DNA of 64,000 nucleotides, from positions 1-64,000 of the forward strand of contig NZ_MLYP01000039.1 in the NCBI RefSeq assembly GCF_001866645.1, written 5' to 3'. The DNA comes from Streptomyces colonosanans (lineage in GTDB: Bacteria; Actinomycetota; Actinomycetes; Streptomycetales; Streptomycetaceae). This document shows positions 16,610 through 24,616 of the stretch, piece after piece; within the stretch, counting starts at the first letter, position 1; every line of letters begins with the position of its first letter. The notes under the pieces are model-generated. The model saw nothing but the letters and a program-made list of their open reading frames with translations, searched no databases and was not told the DNA's origin. Made by a program: the position numbers and the translations under genes.

Positions 16610-17707
16610 TCAGTCCCGTGGCAACGGACGGATGTCCGGTGTCACCCGGGTACCCGGCGACGCCCGCACGATCGTGATCAGACGATCCGTCAACTGGAGC
16701 TTGCCGACGGACGGATCGTCGTATCCGAGCACCCGGTGGCCGCGTACCACGCTCACCACCAGATCGTCCGTCTCCCGCACCCCACGGCCCGCCTCGGCCT
16801 TGGTGACGGGCCGTTCCACCAGATCGAGCCCACTGCCCTGCTGAATGAGGTCCTCCATCACCATGCCGGCGGCGGGGCTGAGCACGGAGAGCCCGAGGAG
16901 CCGTCCGGCGGCGCTGGCACTGGTGATCACCGCGTCGGCGCCGGACTGCTTCAGCAACGGCGCGTTCTCCTCCTCCCGTACGGCCGCCACGATCTTCGCC
17001 GCGCGGTTGAGCTGACGGGCGGTCAGCGCGACCAGGACAGCTGTGTCGTCCCGCTGCGTGGCGACGATGATCTGCCGCGCCTTGTGCACCTCGGCCCGCC
17101 GCAGCACGTCGCTGCGGGTCCCGTCGCCGACCACGCCCGCGTAGCCCTCGGCAACCGCCACGTCAACGACCTTGGAGCTGGGATCCACCACCACGATCTG
17201 GTCCTTCTTCAGGCCCGTCGCACACACGGTCTGGATCGCCGACCGCCCCTTGGTGCCGAAGCCGACAACGACGGTGTGGTCCCTCAAAGCCGCCCTCCAG
17301 CGGTTCTGCCGCCACTCCTCCCGGGTGCGTTCGGTGAGGACCTCGAGAGTGGTGCCGACCAGGATGATCAGAAACAGCACGCGCAGAGGCGTGATGACAA
17401 AGATGTTGGTGAGCCGGGCGGAGTCACTGACCGGGGTGATATCGCCGTATCCGGTCGTGGAAAGGGTGACGGTCGCGTAATAGAAGGAGCTGAGCAGATT
17501 GACCTTGTGGCCTGAGCTGTCGTGGTAGCCGTCACGGTCCGCCCAGACGATGAGGGCGGTGACGACAAGGGTGAGCAGCGCCATCGCCAGCCGTTTGCCG
17601 ACCTGCTGTATCGGCCGATGAACGACCTTCCTCGGGAGTCTCACCCGACTCCTGACGAGCTGTTCGTCCGGTTGTCGGGCGATGGCGTCCCGGCCCGGAA
17701 GTTTCAC
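16610..17707 (-). CDS. Two-helix K+ channel with RCK (TrkA-N) domain
   Basis: A 365-residue potassium channel subunit. A first membrane helix lies near residues 40-55 (M-A-L-L-T-L-V-V-T-A-L-I-V). The pore loop carries the canonical selectivity filter T-T-G-Y-G-D, followed by a second helix (L-F-L-I-I-L-V-G-T-T-L-E-V). The cytosolic part is an RCK domain with V-V-V-G-F-G-T-K-G-R-S-A and Asp in V-V-D-P, the NAD- or nucleotide-binding pattern. It is likely a ligand-gated channel. Two GTG starts are possible: 17716, which touches the GGGGA site, and 17707, eight bases after it. I prefer 17707, which lies inside the parS sequence. Confidence 0.9.
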   Translation of the reverse strand: MKLPGRDAIARQPDEQLVRSRVRLPRKVVHRPIQQVGKRLAMALLTLVVTALIVWADRDGYHDSSGHKVNLLSSFYYATVTLSTTGYGDITPVSDSARLTNIFVITPLRVLFLIILVGTTLEVLTERTREEWRQNRWRAALRDHTVVVGFGTKGRSAIQTVCATGLKKDQIVVVDPSSKVVDVAVAEGYAGVVGDGTRSDVLRRAEVHKARQIIVATQRDDTAVLVALTARQLNRAAKIVAAVREEENAPLLKQSGADAVITSASAAGRLLGLSVLSPAAGMVMEDLIQQGSGLDLVERPVTKAEAGRGVRETDDLVVSVVRGHRVLGYDDPSVGKLQLTDRLITIVRASPGTRVTPDIRPLPRD

Positions 17708-17714
17708 GTGAAAC
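17701..17714. other. parS: parS centromere site (ParB binding)
   Basis: GTTTCACGTGAAAC is a perfect 14-bp palindrome and an exact match to the Streptomyces parS consensus bound by ParB, which loads the origin-proximal segregation complex. It overlaps the translation start of the K+ channel gene. It is the only exact copy I found in the window. Confidence 0.95.
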
Positions 17715-17743
17715 ACTCCCCGATCTGACTCACCCGTCCACGC

Positions 17744-19231
17744 TCACCCCGTCAACGCCCACGGCAGTTCGAGGAGTTCCACGTCCTCTCCGGGGCGGGC
17801 ACCGCCCGGCGGCACGACCGCCAGGGCATCGGCGGCGGCGATGCCGCGCAGCATGGCCGGGCCGTGGTAGCGCAGCGGCACGGCCCGATCGTCGCGTACG
17901 GCGACGGGGATGAGCCGCGTGTCGTGCGGGTGACCGTGGACGGAGTCCTTCAACGGCAGTATGTACGGTTCCGGGGCGACGCGGCCCGCCAGGGTGCGCA
18001 GCAGCGGTTCGGCGAGCGTCAGCAGGCCGGAGACGGCCGCCAGGGGATTGCCGGGCAGTCCGACGAGGTGCTGGTCCTCTCGGGTGCGGGCGAGCAGCAT
18101 GGGGTGCCCCGGGCGCACCTGCACGCCGTCGATGAGGAACTCGGCGCCCATGCGGCACAGAGTGGGGTGGACATGGTCGACGGGCCCCGCAGCCGTGCCG
18201 CCGGTGGTGACGATCAGGTCAGCCGTGGAGGACGTGACCGCCTGGTGCAGCGCCGCGGCGTCGTCACCGAGTCCGCGGACGGCGACCACGTCCGCGCCGA
18301 GCGCGCGCAGCCACGGCGGCAGCATCGGGCCGAGCGCATCCCGGATCAGACCGCCCTCGGGCAACCCCCGGGTCAGCAGCTCGTTCCCCAGCACCAGGAC
18401 TTCGGCGCGCGGACGCGGCAGCGCGCGGAGGCTGTCGTACCCGGCGGCCGCGGCGAGCCCCAGCACGGCCGGGGTGACCTGGGTGCCCGGGGGAAGCAGC
18501 TGGTCACCGGCATGGCACTCCTGGCCGCGGGGCCGGATGTCCTGCCCGTGCGCGACCGTGGGGGTCCCCGCTGCTCGGTCGGAGCCCGGAGCCTGGGGGA
18601 CGGTGGCGTGCAGCCGCCCCTTGGTGTCGGTGCGCCCGTGTTCGCTGCGCAGGACGGCCGTGGTGTCCGGCGGGACACGCGCTCCGGTGGCGATCCGCAC
18701 CGCCTCGCCGTCCCCGAGGGGCGCAGGTTCCGCGTGCCCGGCAAGGACCCCCTCTCCCCGTACGGCCCAGGGTCCGGGACCCGCGACGGCCCAGCCGTCC
18801 ATGGCCGAGGTGTCGAAGGAGGGGAGGTCGGTGAGTGCGGTCAGGGGCGCGGCGAGCACCAGGCCCAGGGCGGCGTCGAGAGGGACGCCGACGGGTTCGC
18901 GCCGCGGCACTGACCGTGCGGCGTGCCGGGCTACGGTGCGGGCCTCGGGCCAAGGGGTGGCCCTGTGGCGAGCGTGGTGCCCGGACGTGGACGTGGTGGA
19001 GTGCTCCTGAACGAGGTCCTGGATGCCGGGGTACCGCGTGGTGCGCGGGCCCGGGTCCCGCACGAGCGCGAGGGCCTCCTCGAAGTCGAGGTCGTGCTGC
19101 TCCTCGGACCGGCGGCCGGGGCGGACCTCCTGCCGACGGCCGGGCCCGCCGCTGTCGTCGGCCACGGCCACGGCCTCCTCCACGCCGCGTTCCTCGGTGT
19201 CCGGGCGTCCCGGGACGCCCCGACGGGTCAT
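17744..19231 (-). CDS. moeA: Molybdopterin molybdenumtransferase MoeA
   Basis: A 495-residue enzyme that inserts molybdate into adenylyl-molybdopterin in the cytosol. MoeA motifs are present: L-P-S-F-D-T-S-A-M-D-G-W-A-V near residue 140, A-T-G-A-R-V-P-P-D-T, and the MoaB/Mog-like domain with V-T-T-G-G-T-A-A-G-P-V-D-H-V. The P-G-N-P-L-A-A motif is in the C-terminal third. The first 100 residues are a non-conserved His/Arg-rich extension, so the real start may be internal, although ATG 19231 overlaps the mobA-like stop by four bases (ATGA). An insertion within the protein is encoded by a degenerate palindromic repeat at 18559-18601. Confidence 0.9.
   Translation of the reverse strand: MTRRGVPGRPDTEERGVEEAVAVADDSGGPGRRQEVRPGRRSEEQHDLDFEEALALVRDPGPRTTRYPGIQDLVQEHSTTSTSGHHARHRATPWPEARTVARHAARSVPRREPVGVPLDAALGLVLAAPLTALTDLPSFDTSAMDGWAVAGPGPWAVRGEGVLAGHAEPAPLGDGEAVRIATGARVPPDTTAVLRSEHGRTDTKGRLHATVPQAPGSDRAAGTPTVAHGQDIRPRGQECHAGDQLLPPGTQVTPAVLGLAAAAGYDSLRALPRPRAEVLVLGNELLTRGLPEGGLIRDALGPMLPPWLRALGADVVAVRGLGDDAAALHQAVTSSTADLIVTTGGTAAGPVDHVHPTLCRMGAEFLIDGVQVRPGHPMLLARTREDQHLVGLPGNPLAAVSGLLTLAEPLLRTLAGRVAPEPYILPLKDSVHGHPHDTRLIPVAVRDDRAVPLRYHGPAMLRGIAAADALAVVPPGGARPGEDVELLELPWALTG
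18559..18601. repeat. Degenerate palindromic repeat inside moeA
   Basis: GTGGGGGTCCCCGCTGCTCG followed by GCCCGGAGCCTGGGGGAC resembles the widespread Streptomyces palindromic repeat with GGGGGTCCCC and CTGGGGGA arms. It encodes part of a Pro/Gly/Ala-rich insertion in MoeA (P-Q-A-P-G-S-D-R-A-A-G-T-P-T-V), so it is in frame. Confidence 0.55.
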
Positions 19232-20160
19232 CCGGCGTCCGGCTGGGACTCGGCGGCGCCCTCGTCCACCCAGCGCACGGCCAGCGCGACGGCCTTACGG
19301 GCGGCCTCGGCGACCGCCTCGGGTCCGCCCCCGGCCTGCGCGGCGGCGTAGCCGACGAGGAAGGTCGTCAGCGGGGCCGCGGGGCGTGCGACACCGTGCG
19401 CGGCATCGCGGGCGAGGTCGAGCAGGGCACCGGTGTCGATGTCGAGGTCGATGCCCAGCTCGTCCTTGACTGCGGAAATCCATTCATCCAGCACGTGCAC
19501 ATGCTCCCTGATACGTGACCGGGCAGTGGCGATGTCGTCCCAGGTGTCGCAGTCGAAGGATGCGACGGGGTCGCAGATACGGGTGAGGTCGAGGCCGGTG
19601 ACCAGGCGCCGCAGCGGAAGACCGGTGAGCCCGCTCTGCCCGGCGCCTTCATCGCGCCCACCGCAGCGGGAATGGCCGGGGTTCCCGGTGGCCAGCCGGT
19701 CCAGCTCCCGGCGCAGCGCGGTTCTCCGGTAGGCGGCGACAAGCGGCTGGTCGCGGCCCTCGGGATCAGTGAGCAGTGCGCCTTCTGCAGCGCTCGCCCG
19801 AAGGGCGCCCAGCAGCCGTCGCACCGTCCTCTGCTCCAGGAACGGCAGGTCGGCGGAGAGCACGACCACGTGCGCCGCCGTGGTCCGTCGCAGGCCCGCG
19901 TCGAGCGCGGCGGCCGGACCGGCGCCCGGCGGCTCCTCGCGGGCCCAGACCACAGGGCGCACGGTGGACCTGCGCTCGGCCACGACCACCGTGGTGGCCG
20001 CGCCGGAGCAGGCCGCCAGCACGCGGTCGAGCAGGGCCCGCCCGCCGACACGCACACCGGGTTTGTCGGCCCCGGCGAGCCGCCGGGCGGCACCACCGGC
20101 GAGCACGATGGCGTCGTACACCTCGGCGCCGGGGTCGGCGGGCGGCTCATACGCGGTCAT
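19228..20160 (-). CDS. MobA-like NTP transferase fused to a DUF6457 domain
   Basis: A 310-residue two-domain protein. Residues 15-200 form a molybdenum cofactor guanylyltransferase-like domain: L-A-G-G-A-A-R-R-L-A-G-A-D-K-P at the nucleotide site, A-R-E-E-P-P-G-A-G-P, then S-A-D-L-P-F-L. About 85 C-terminal residues fit the DUF6457 helical domain (L-D-E-W-I-S-A-V-K-D-E-L-G-I-D). It probably transfers GMP to molybdopterin. The ATG at 20160 is chosen as the start. The overlap with moeA supports a shared molybdenum cofactor role. A Gly-rich stretch near residue 170 may be a lineage-specific insertion. Confidence 0.87.
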   Translation of the reverse strand: MTAYEPPADPGAEVYDAIVLAGGAARRLAGADKPGVRVGGRALLDRVLAACSGAATTVVVAERRSTVRPVVWAREEPPGAGPAAALDAGLRRTTAAHVVVLSADLPFLEQRTVRRLLGALRASAAEGALLTDPEGRDQPLVAAYRRTALRRELDRLATGNPGHSRCGGRDEGAGQSGLTGLPLRRLVTGLDLTRICDPVASFDCDTWDDIATARSRIREHVHVLDEWISAVKDELGIDLDIDTGALLDLARDAAHGVARPAAPLTTFLVGYAAAQAGGGPEAVAEAARKAVALAVRWVDEGAAESQPDAG

Positions 20161-20256
20161 GCCCCGAGTATGGGCGCCGTGTGGATCAACGCACACCTCG
20201 GCCCTGGGCGACGGCTCCCTCGCACGTTCGGCGGGTGCCCGGGCACCGCTACCTGT

Positions 20257-21771
20257 TCAGAGTGTGCGCAGCAACACCGCCGGCTGTTCCACGCAGTCCG
20301 CCACGTACCTCAGGAAGCCGCCCGCCGTGCCGCCGTCGCACACCCGGTGGTCGAAGGTCAGCGAGAGCTGCACGACCTGCCGTATCGCCAGCTCGCCCTC
20401 GTGCACCCAGGGCTTGGGGACGATACGGCCGACACCGAGCATGGCCGCTTCGGGGTGGTTGATGATCGGTGTGGAGCCGTCGACGCCGAACACTCCGTAG
20501 TTGTTCAACGTGAAGGTCCCGCCGGTGAGTTCCCCCGGTGTGAGGGTTCCGGCGCGCGCCGCCTCGGTCAGCCGCGCGAACTCCGCGGTCAGCGAATCGG
20601 CATCCCGCGTGTGCGCGTCCCGTACGACGGGGACGACGAGCCCCCGCTCAGTCTGCGCGGCGAACCCGAGGTGCACCCGGTCGAGTCGGACGACCTCCCT
20701 GGCCTCCATGTCGACGGTGGAGTTGAGTTCGGGGAAGCGGGCGAGCGCGGCGGTGCAGATGCGAGCGAGCAGCGCGAGCAGGGAGATCCTGGGACCTCCG
20801 GTGGCGTTCATGACCGTTCGCGCGTGCAGGAGTTCCGTGGCGTCGGCGTCCACCCAGCAGGTCGCGTCGGGGATCTCGCGCCGGCTCCGGGCCAGCTTGT
20901 CGGCGACGGCCCCGCGCACTCCGCGGAGCGGGACCCGGGTGCCGGATCCGCTCACCCCGCGCGTGCCGGTGTCCGCTCCGGCCACGGACGCCGCCTCGGG
21001 CGTGGTGGCAGGTGCTCCCGGCGTGTGGGAGTTCGCCATGGGTCCGGCCGCGGACGGCGAGGTCGCCGTGACCGCTGGGGTGCCTGCCGGCCGTCCGCGG
21101 GTCGCCTTGAGGACATCCTCGACATCCGCCCGCAGGATCAGCCCGTCGGGTCCCGAGCCCGCCAGCTGCCGCAGATTCACACCGTTCTCACGGGCGAGCC
21201 GGCGCACCAGCGGGGAGATCACCGGGACGGGCCCGTCGGGTTGCCCGGAGTCGGCCTCGTGGGGTGTCCGGCCGAGAGCCGCGGGCTGCGGGACGGCCGT
21301 GTGGGGCGGGGGGGACGGGACTGCGGACGCCGGTACCGCGGCGGCCGAGGCGGTACCGAGGGCGGCTGGGGCCACCACTCCGGCGGGTTCGGCCTCCCGC
21401 GCTGCCGCGTTCGCGAGCCGCACACCCGGCTGAGGCGACCGCACCCGGCGGCGTCGGGCCGGGGCCGCCGAAGTGCCGTACCCGACCAGCACGTTCCCGG
21501 AGGGCTCCGCGGCCGCTTCCGCGGGGGCGCCGACAGCAACTGCCAACAGCGGTGCGCCGACGGGTAGTTCCGTGCCCTCCTCACCGAATCGGGCCGTGAC
21601 CACGCCCTCGTAGGGACAGGGCACCTCGACCATCGCCTTGGCCGTCTCCACCTCGACGACCGGCTGGTCGACCGCGACCACGTCCCCGACCCGCACCAGC
21701 CAGCGGACGATCTCCGCCTCGGTCAGCCCCTCGCCGAGGTCCGGCAGCCTGAACTCCAGCACCTGCGCCAT
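20257..21771 (-). CDS. bkdC: Branched-chain 2-oxoacid dehydrogenase E2, operon 2
   Basis: A 504-residue dihydrolipoamide acyltransferase. The lipoyl domain has Lys45 in E-T-A-K-A-M-V-E. A long Ala/Pro/Thr linker follows, then the subunit-binding domain (R-R-L-A-R-E-N-G-V-N-L-R-Q-L) and a catalytic domain with F-D-H-R-V-C-D-G near the end. The catalytic His and Asp are kept, with Cys where operon 1 has Val-Asp context (H-R-L-V-D-G against H-R-V-C-D-G). The ATG at 21771 overlaps the E1 beta stop by one base (TGATG) and has GGGGAG upstream. It is the last gene of bkd operon 2. Confidence 0.93.
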   Translation of the reverse strand: MAQVLEFRLPDLGEGLTEAEIVRWLVRVGDVVAVDQPVVEVETAKAMVEVPCPYEGVVTARFGEEGTELPVGAPLLAVAVGAPAEAAAEPSGNVLVGYGTSAAPARRRRVRSPQPGVRLANAAAREAEPAGVVAPAALGTASAAAVPASAVPSPPPHTAVPQPAALGRTPHEADSGQPDGPVPVISPLVRRLARENGVNLRQLAGSGPDGLILRADVEDVLKATRGRPAGTPAVTATSPSAAGPMANSHTPGAPATTPEAASVAGADTGTRGVSGSGTRVPLRGVRGAVADKLARSRREIPDATCWVDADATELLHARTVMNATGGPRISLLALLARICTAALARFPELNSTVDMEAREVVRLDRVHLGFAAQTERGLVVPVVRDAHTRDADSLTAEFARLTEAARAGTLTPGELTGGTFTLNNYGVFGVDGSTPIINHPEAAMLGVGRIVPKPWVHEGELAIRQVVQLSLTFDHRVCDGGTAGGFLRYVADCVEQPAVLLRTL

Positions 21772-22775
21772 CAGCTCCCCGCCTCCCACTGCAGACGCCC
21801 CACGGCGTCCAGGATCCGGTCGACGCCCGGCAGATGGTGCCGCTCCAGCATCGGCGGCGGATAGGGGATGTCGAACCCGGCCACCCGCAGCACCGGCGCC
21901 TCCAGATAGTGGAAGCAGCGCTCGCTCACGCGTGCGGCGATCTCCCCGCCCGGCCCGCCGAACCCGGTCGCCTCGTGCACCACCACGGCCCGGCCCGTAC
22001 GCCGCACGGAGGCGGTCACCGTCTCGTCGTCGAACGGCACCAGGGAGCGCAGGTCTACGACTTCAAGGTCCCAGCCCTCGGCACGCGCCGCCTCGGCCGC
22101 CTCCAGGCAGACGGGCACCGACGGGCCGTAGGTGATGAGCGTCGTACTGCGGCCCGGGCGCCGCACCACCGCACGGCCCAGGGGTTCGACAACCTCGGGC
22201 TCCTCGGGGTTCCAGGCGTCCTTCGACCAGTACAGCCGCTTCGGCTCCAGGAAGACCACCGGGTCGTCGGAGGCGATGGCGGCGCGCAGCAGCCCGTACG
22301 CGTCGGCGACGGTCGCGGGCGTGACGACATGGAGCCCCGGAGTCGCCATGTAGTACGCCTCGGAGGAGTCGCTGTGGTGTTCGACGCCGCCGATGCCTCC
22401 CCCATAGGGGACGCGGATGGTGATCGGCAGCGGCATAGCGCCACGCGTGCGGTTGCGCATGCGCGAGACATGGCTGACCAGCTGCTCGAACGCGGGATAG
22501 GCGAAGGCGTCGAACTGCATCTCCACGACCGGCCTGAGGCCGTACATCGCCATGCCGACAGCGGTACCCAGGATGCCCGCCTCGGCCAGCGGCGTGTCCG
22601 TACAGCGGTCGTCGCCGAACTCCTTCGCGAGCCCGTCGGTGATCCGGAAGACGCCGCCGAGCGTGCCGACGTCCTCGCCCATGACGTGCACGGACGGGTC
22701 GGCCGCCAGAGCGTCGCGCATCGCACGCGTGAGGGCCTGCGCCATGGTGGCCGGCTTGAGGGCAACGGTCGTCAT
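21771..22775 (-). CDS. bkdB: Branched-chain 2-oxoacid dehydrogenase E1 beta, operon 2
   Basis: A 334-residue E1 beta subunit, closely similar to 6749-7726. It has V-H-V-M-G-E-D-V-G-T-L-G-G-V-F-R, D-T-P-L-A-E-A-G-I-L-G and P-Y-G-G-G-I-G-G-V-E-H-H-S-D-S, followed by V-V-H-E-A-T-G-F-G-G-P-G. It forms the heterotetrameric E1 with the E1 alpha encoded just upstream. Its ATG overlaps the E1 alpha stop by four bases, which favours equal synthesis of the two subunits. No unusual residue was seen. Confidence 0.94.
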   Translation of the reverse strand: MTTVALKPATMAQALTRAMRDALAADPSVHVMGEDVGTLGGVFRITDGLAKEFGDDRCTDTPLAEAGILGTAVGMAMYGLRPVVEMQFDAFAYPAFEQLVSHVSRMRNRTRGAMPLPITIRVPYGGGIGGVEHHSDSSEAYYMATPGLHVVTPATVADAYGLLRAAIASDDPVVFLEPKRLYWSKDAWNPEEPEVVEPLGRAVVRRPGRSTTLITYGPSVPVCLEAAEAARAEGWDLEVVDLRSLVPFDDETVTASVRRTGRAVVVHEATGFGGPGGEIAARVSERCFHYLEAPVLRVAGFDIPYPPPMLERHHLPGVDRILDAVGRLQWEAGS

Positions 22776-23917
22776 CGCCCGGCTCCTTCCGGCCCTGCGG
22801 CCTCCGCGTCCAGCTCCGCCCTCAGCTGGGCCTGCTGCTCCAGAAGCTGAGTGGTGGGCTGTGCGTACACATGGGCGAAGAGATCCATGGGGTCGAGCAC
22901 CGGGTCCTGGTTCATACGCGTCCGCAGGTCCGCCGCCAGCGCCTCCGCGTCCTCTTGCGCGGCCCGTACGGCGTCCTCGTCCAGTAGCCCGCGTTCCGTC
23001 AACTCCCGCTCCATCAGCAGGATCGGGTCGTGATCGCGCCAGGCCTCGACCTCGTCCTCGCCGCGGTAGCGGGTCGCGTCGTCAGCATTGGTGTGAGCGT
23101 CGATGCGGTACGTCAGCGCCTCGACGAGTGTGGGGCCGCCGCCCGCGCGCGCGTGCCGTACGGCCTCGCCGAGGACCTCGTGTACGGCCACCGCGTCGTT
23201 GCCGTCGACCAGACGGCCCGGCATGCCGTAGCCGACGGCCTTGTGGGCCAAGGAGGGCGCCGCGGTCTGCTTGGCGAGCGGGACCGAGATCGCGAAGCCG
23301 TTGTTCTGCACGAGGAAGACGACCGGTGCGTGCCAGACCGCGGCGAAGTTCATGGCCTCGTGGAAGTCGCCCTCGCTGGTACCGCCGTCGCCGACCATCG
23401 CGAGCGCGACCACGTCGTCGCCCTTCAGACGCGCGGCGTGCGCAAGGCCCACCGCATGCGGGAGCTGGGTGGCCAGCGGGGTGGACAGGGGCGCCACACG
23501 GCGTTCGTACGGGTCGTAGCCGGTGTGCCAGTCGCCGCGCAGCAGCGTCAGGGCCTCGACGGGGTCGACGCCGCGGGCGACGGCGGCAAGCGTGTCGCGG
23601 TAGCTGGGGAAGAGCCAGTCGCGCTCCTCGAGGACGAGCGCCGCGGCGACCTCGCACGCCTCCTGCCCGGTGCTGGAGGGGTAGACGGCCAGACGGCCCT
23701 GCTTGGTGAGCGCCGTCGCCTGCGCGTTGTACCGGCGGCCACGTACCAGCTGGGCGTACAGCCGACGCAGCAGCTCGGGGTCGGCCTTCGCGGCCGCCTC
23801 GGTGCCGAGTACGCGATACGGCTGCGCGTCGGGCAGCAGCGGAGCGGGGTCAGTGCGGGGCTGCCAGGCGGGCGGCGGGGTCGGCTGGTAGGCACCCCGC
23901 TGCTCCATGACCGTCAT
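22772..23917 (-). CDS. bkdA: Branched-chain 2-oxoacid dehydrogenase E1 alpha, operon 2
   Basis: A 381-residue E1 alpha subunit, the usual length and without the basic N-terminal extension of the operon 1 copy. The ThDP motif G-D-G-G-T-S-E-G-D-F-H-E-A and N-N-G-F-A-I-S are present, and the loop reads D-A-H-T-N-A-D-D-A-T-R-Y. The ATG at 23917 has GAGGAGG seven bases upstream. It is first in the operon, divergent from the Lrp-type regulator, and the intergenic DNA carries a TetR-type operator sequence and a DnaA box pair. Confidence 0.94.
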   Translation of the reverse strand: MTVMEQRGAYQPTPPPAWQPRTDPAPLLPDAQPYRVLGTEAAAKADPELLRRLYAQLVRGRRYNAQATALTKQGRLAVYPSSTGQEACEVAAALVLEERDWLFPSYRDTLAAVARGVDPVEALTLLRGDWHTGYDPYERRVAPLSTPLATQLPHAVGLAHAARLKGDDVVALAMVGDGGTSEGDFHEAMNFAAVWHAPVVFLVQNNGFAISVPLAKQTAAPSLAHKAVGYGMPGRLVDGNDAVAVHEVLGEAVRHARAGGGPTLVEALTYRIDAHTNADDATRYRGEDEVEAWRDHDPILLMERELTERGLLDEDAVRAAQEDAEALAADLRTRMNQDPVLDPMDLFAHVYAQPTTQLLEQQAQLRAELDAEAAGPEGAGR

Positions 23918-23976
23918 GACGGCACCTCCTCGTGGGAGCGGCTTCTGGCGCGCCACGGGAGTGATGCGCCTCACCT

Positions 23977-23990
23977 ACCGATTGTTCGGT
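23977..23990. promoter_or_regulatory. PaaR-type operator copy upstream of bkd operon 2
   Basis: ACCGATTGTTCGGT differs by one base from the palindrome found at 26775-26788 (ACCGATCGTTCGGT), and so by one from the reverse complement at 31793-31806. It lies 60 bases upstream of bkdA and about 100 before bkdR. This suggests the phenylacetate TetR regulator may also bind here. Confidence 0.65.
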
Positions 23991-24024
23991 CGACGGCACA
24001 TTTTGGCTACAGGTGCCTTCAGGC

Positions 24025-24046
24025 TGTGGACAAACGGTTCTCCACA
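24025..24046. promoter_or_regulatory. Pair of DnaA boxes before bkdR
   Basis: TGTGGACAA (reverse of the Streptomyces box TTGTCCACA) at 24025-24033 and TTCTCCACA at 24038-24046 face each other, four bases apart. They sit just upstream of the bkdR start. Confidence 0.55.
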
Positions 24047-24091
24047 ACCTGAGATGGACGCAGTACGTCCATGGTAGAGAGGTGGGGGGAC

Positions 24092-24592
24092 ATGGCACCT
24101 GAACAAATGGCCGAGCCGTCGGAGCACGGCCCTCTGACACCGCCCCCACGCCCCCTCGACGCCATCGATCAGGACATCCTGCAGATACTCCAGGCGGACG
24201 GCCGCGCCTCGATACGGTCGGTCGCCGAGCGTGTCCACGTCTCGCGGGCCAACGCGTACGCGCGGATCAACCGGCTCATCGAGGACGGCGTGATCCGCGG
24301 TTTCGGGGCCCGTGTGGACCACGAACGCGCGGGTCAGAGCACGTCGGCGTACATCACCCTGAAGATCGTGCAGAACTCGTGGCGCACGGTCCGCGACCAG
24401 CTGCGCATGCTCCCCGGTGCCTCCCACATCGCCCTGGTGGGCGGCGACTTCGACGTGCTGCTGCTGGTGCACACTCCCGACAACAGGGCACTGCGCGAGC
24501 TGGTTTTCACCCGGCTGCAGGCGATCCCCGAAGTGCTCAGCACACGCACGCTGTTGGTCTTCGAGGAGGAAGACCTGGACCCGGAAGGCTGA
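24092..24592 (+). CDS. bkdR: Lrp/AsnC family transcriptional regulator
   Basis: A 166-residue regulator. An N-terminal helix-turn-helix (about 25-75) contains L-D-A-I-D-Q-D-I-L-Q-I-L-Q-A-D-G-R and V-H-V-S-R-A-N-A-Y-A-R-I-N-R-L. An RAM/AsnC ligand domain follows, with A-L-V-G-G-D-F-D-V-L-L-L-V. It is divergent from bkdA of operon 2 and matches the position of S. coelicolor BkdR (SCO3832), a regulator of branched-chain 2-oxoacid dehydrogenase expression. Branched amino acids are likely effectors. The ATG at 24092 is preferred over 24071 because AGAGGTGG lies six bases before it. It was named by synteny. Confidence 0.88.
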   Translation: MAPEQMAEPSEHGPLTPPPRPLDAIDQDILQILQADGRASIRSVAERVHVSRANAYARINRLIEDGVIRGFGARVDHERAGQSTSAYITLKIVQNSWRTVRDQLRMLPGASHIALVGGDFDVLLLVHTPDNRALRELVFTRLQAIPEVLSTRTLLVFEEEDLDPEG

Positions 24593-24616
24593 CCCCGAAG
24601 GGCGAACCGCCCGGCC

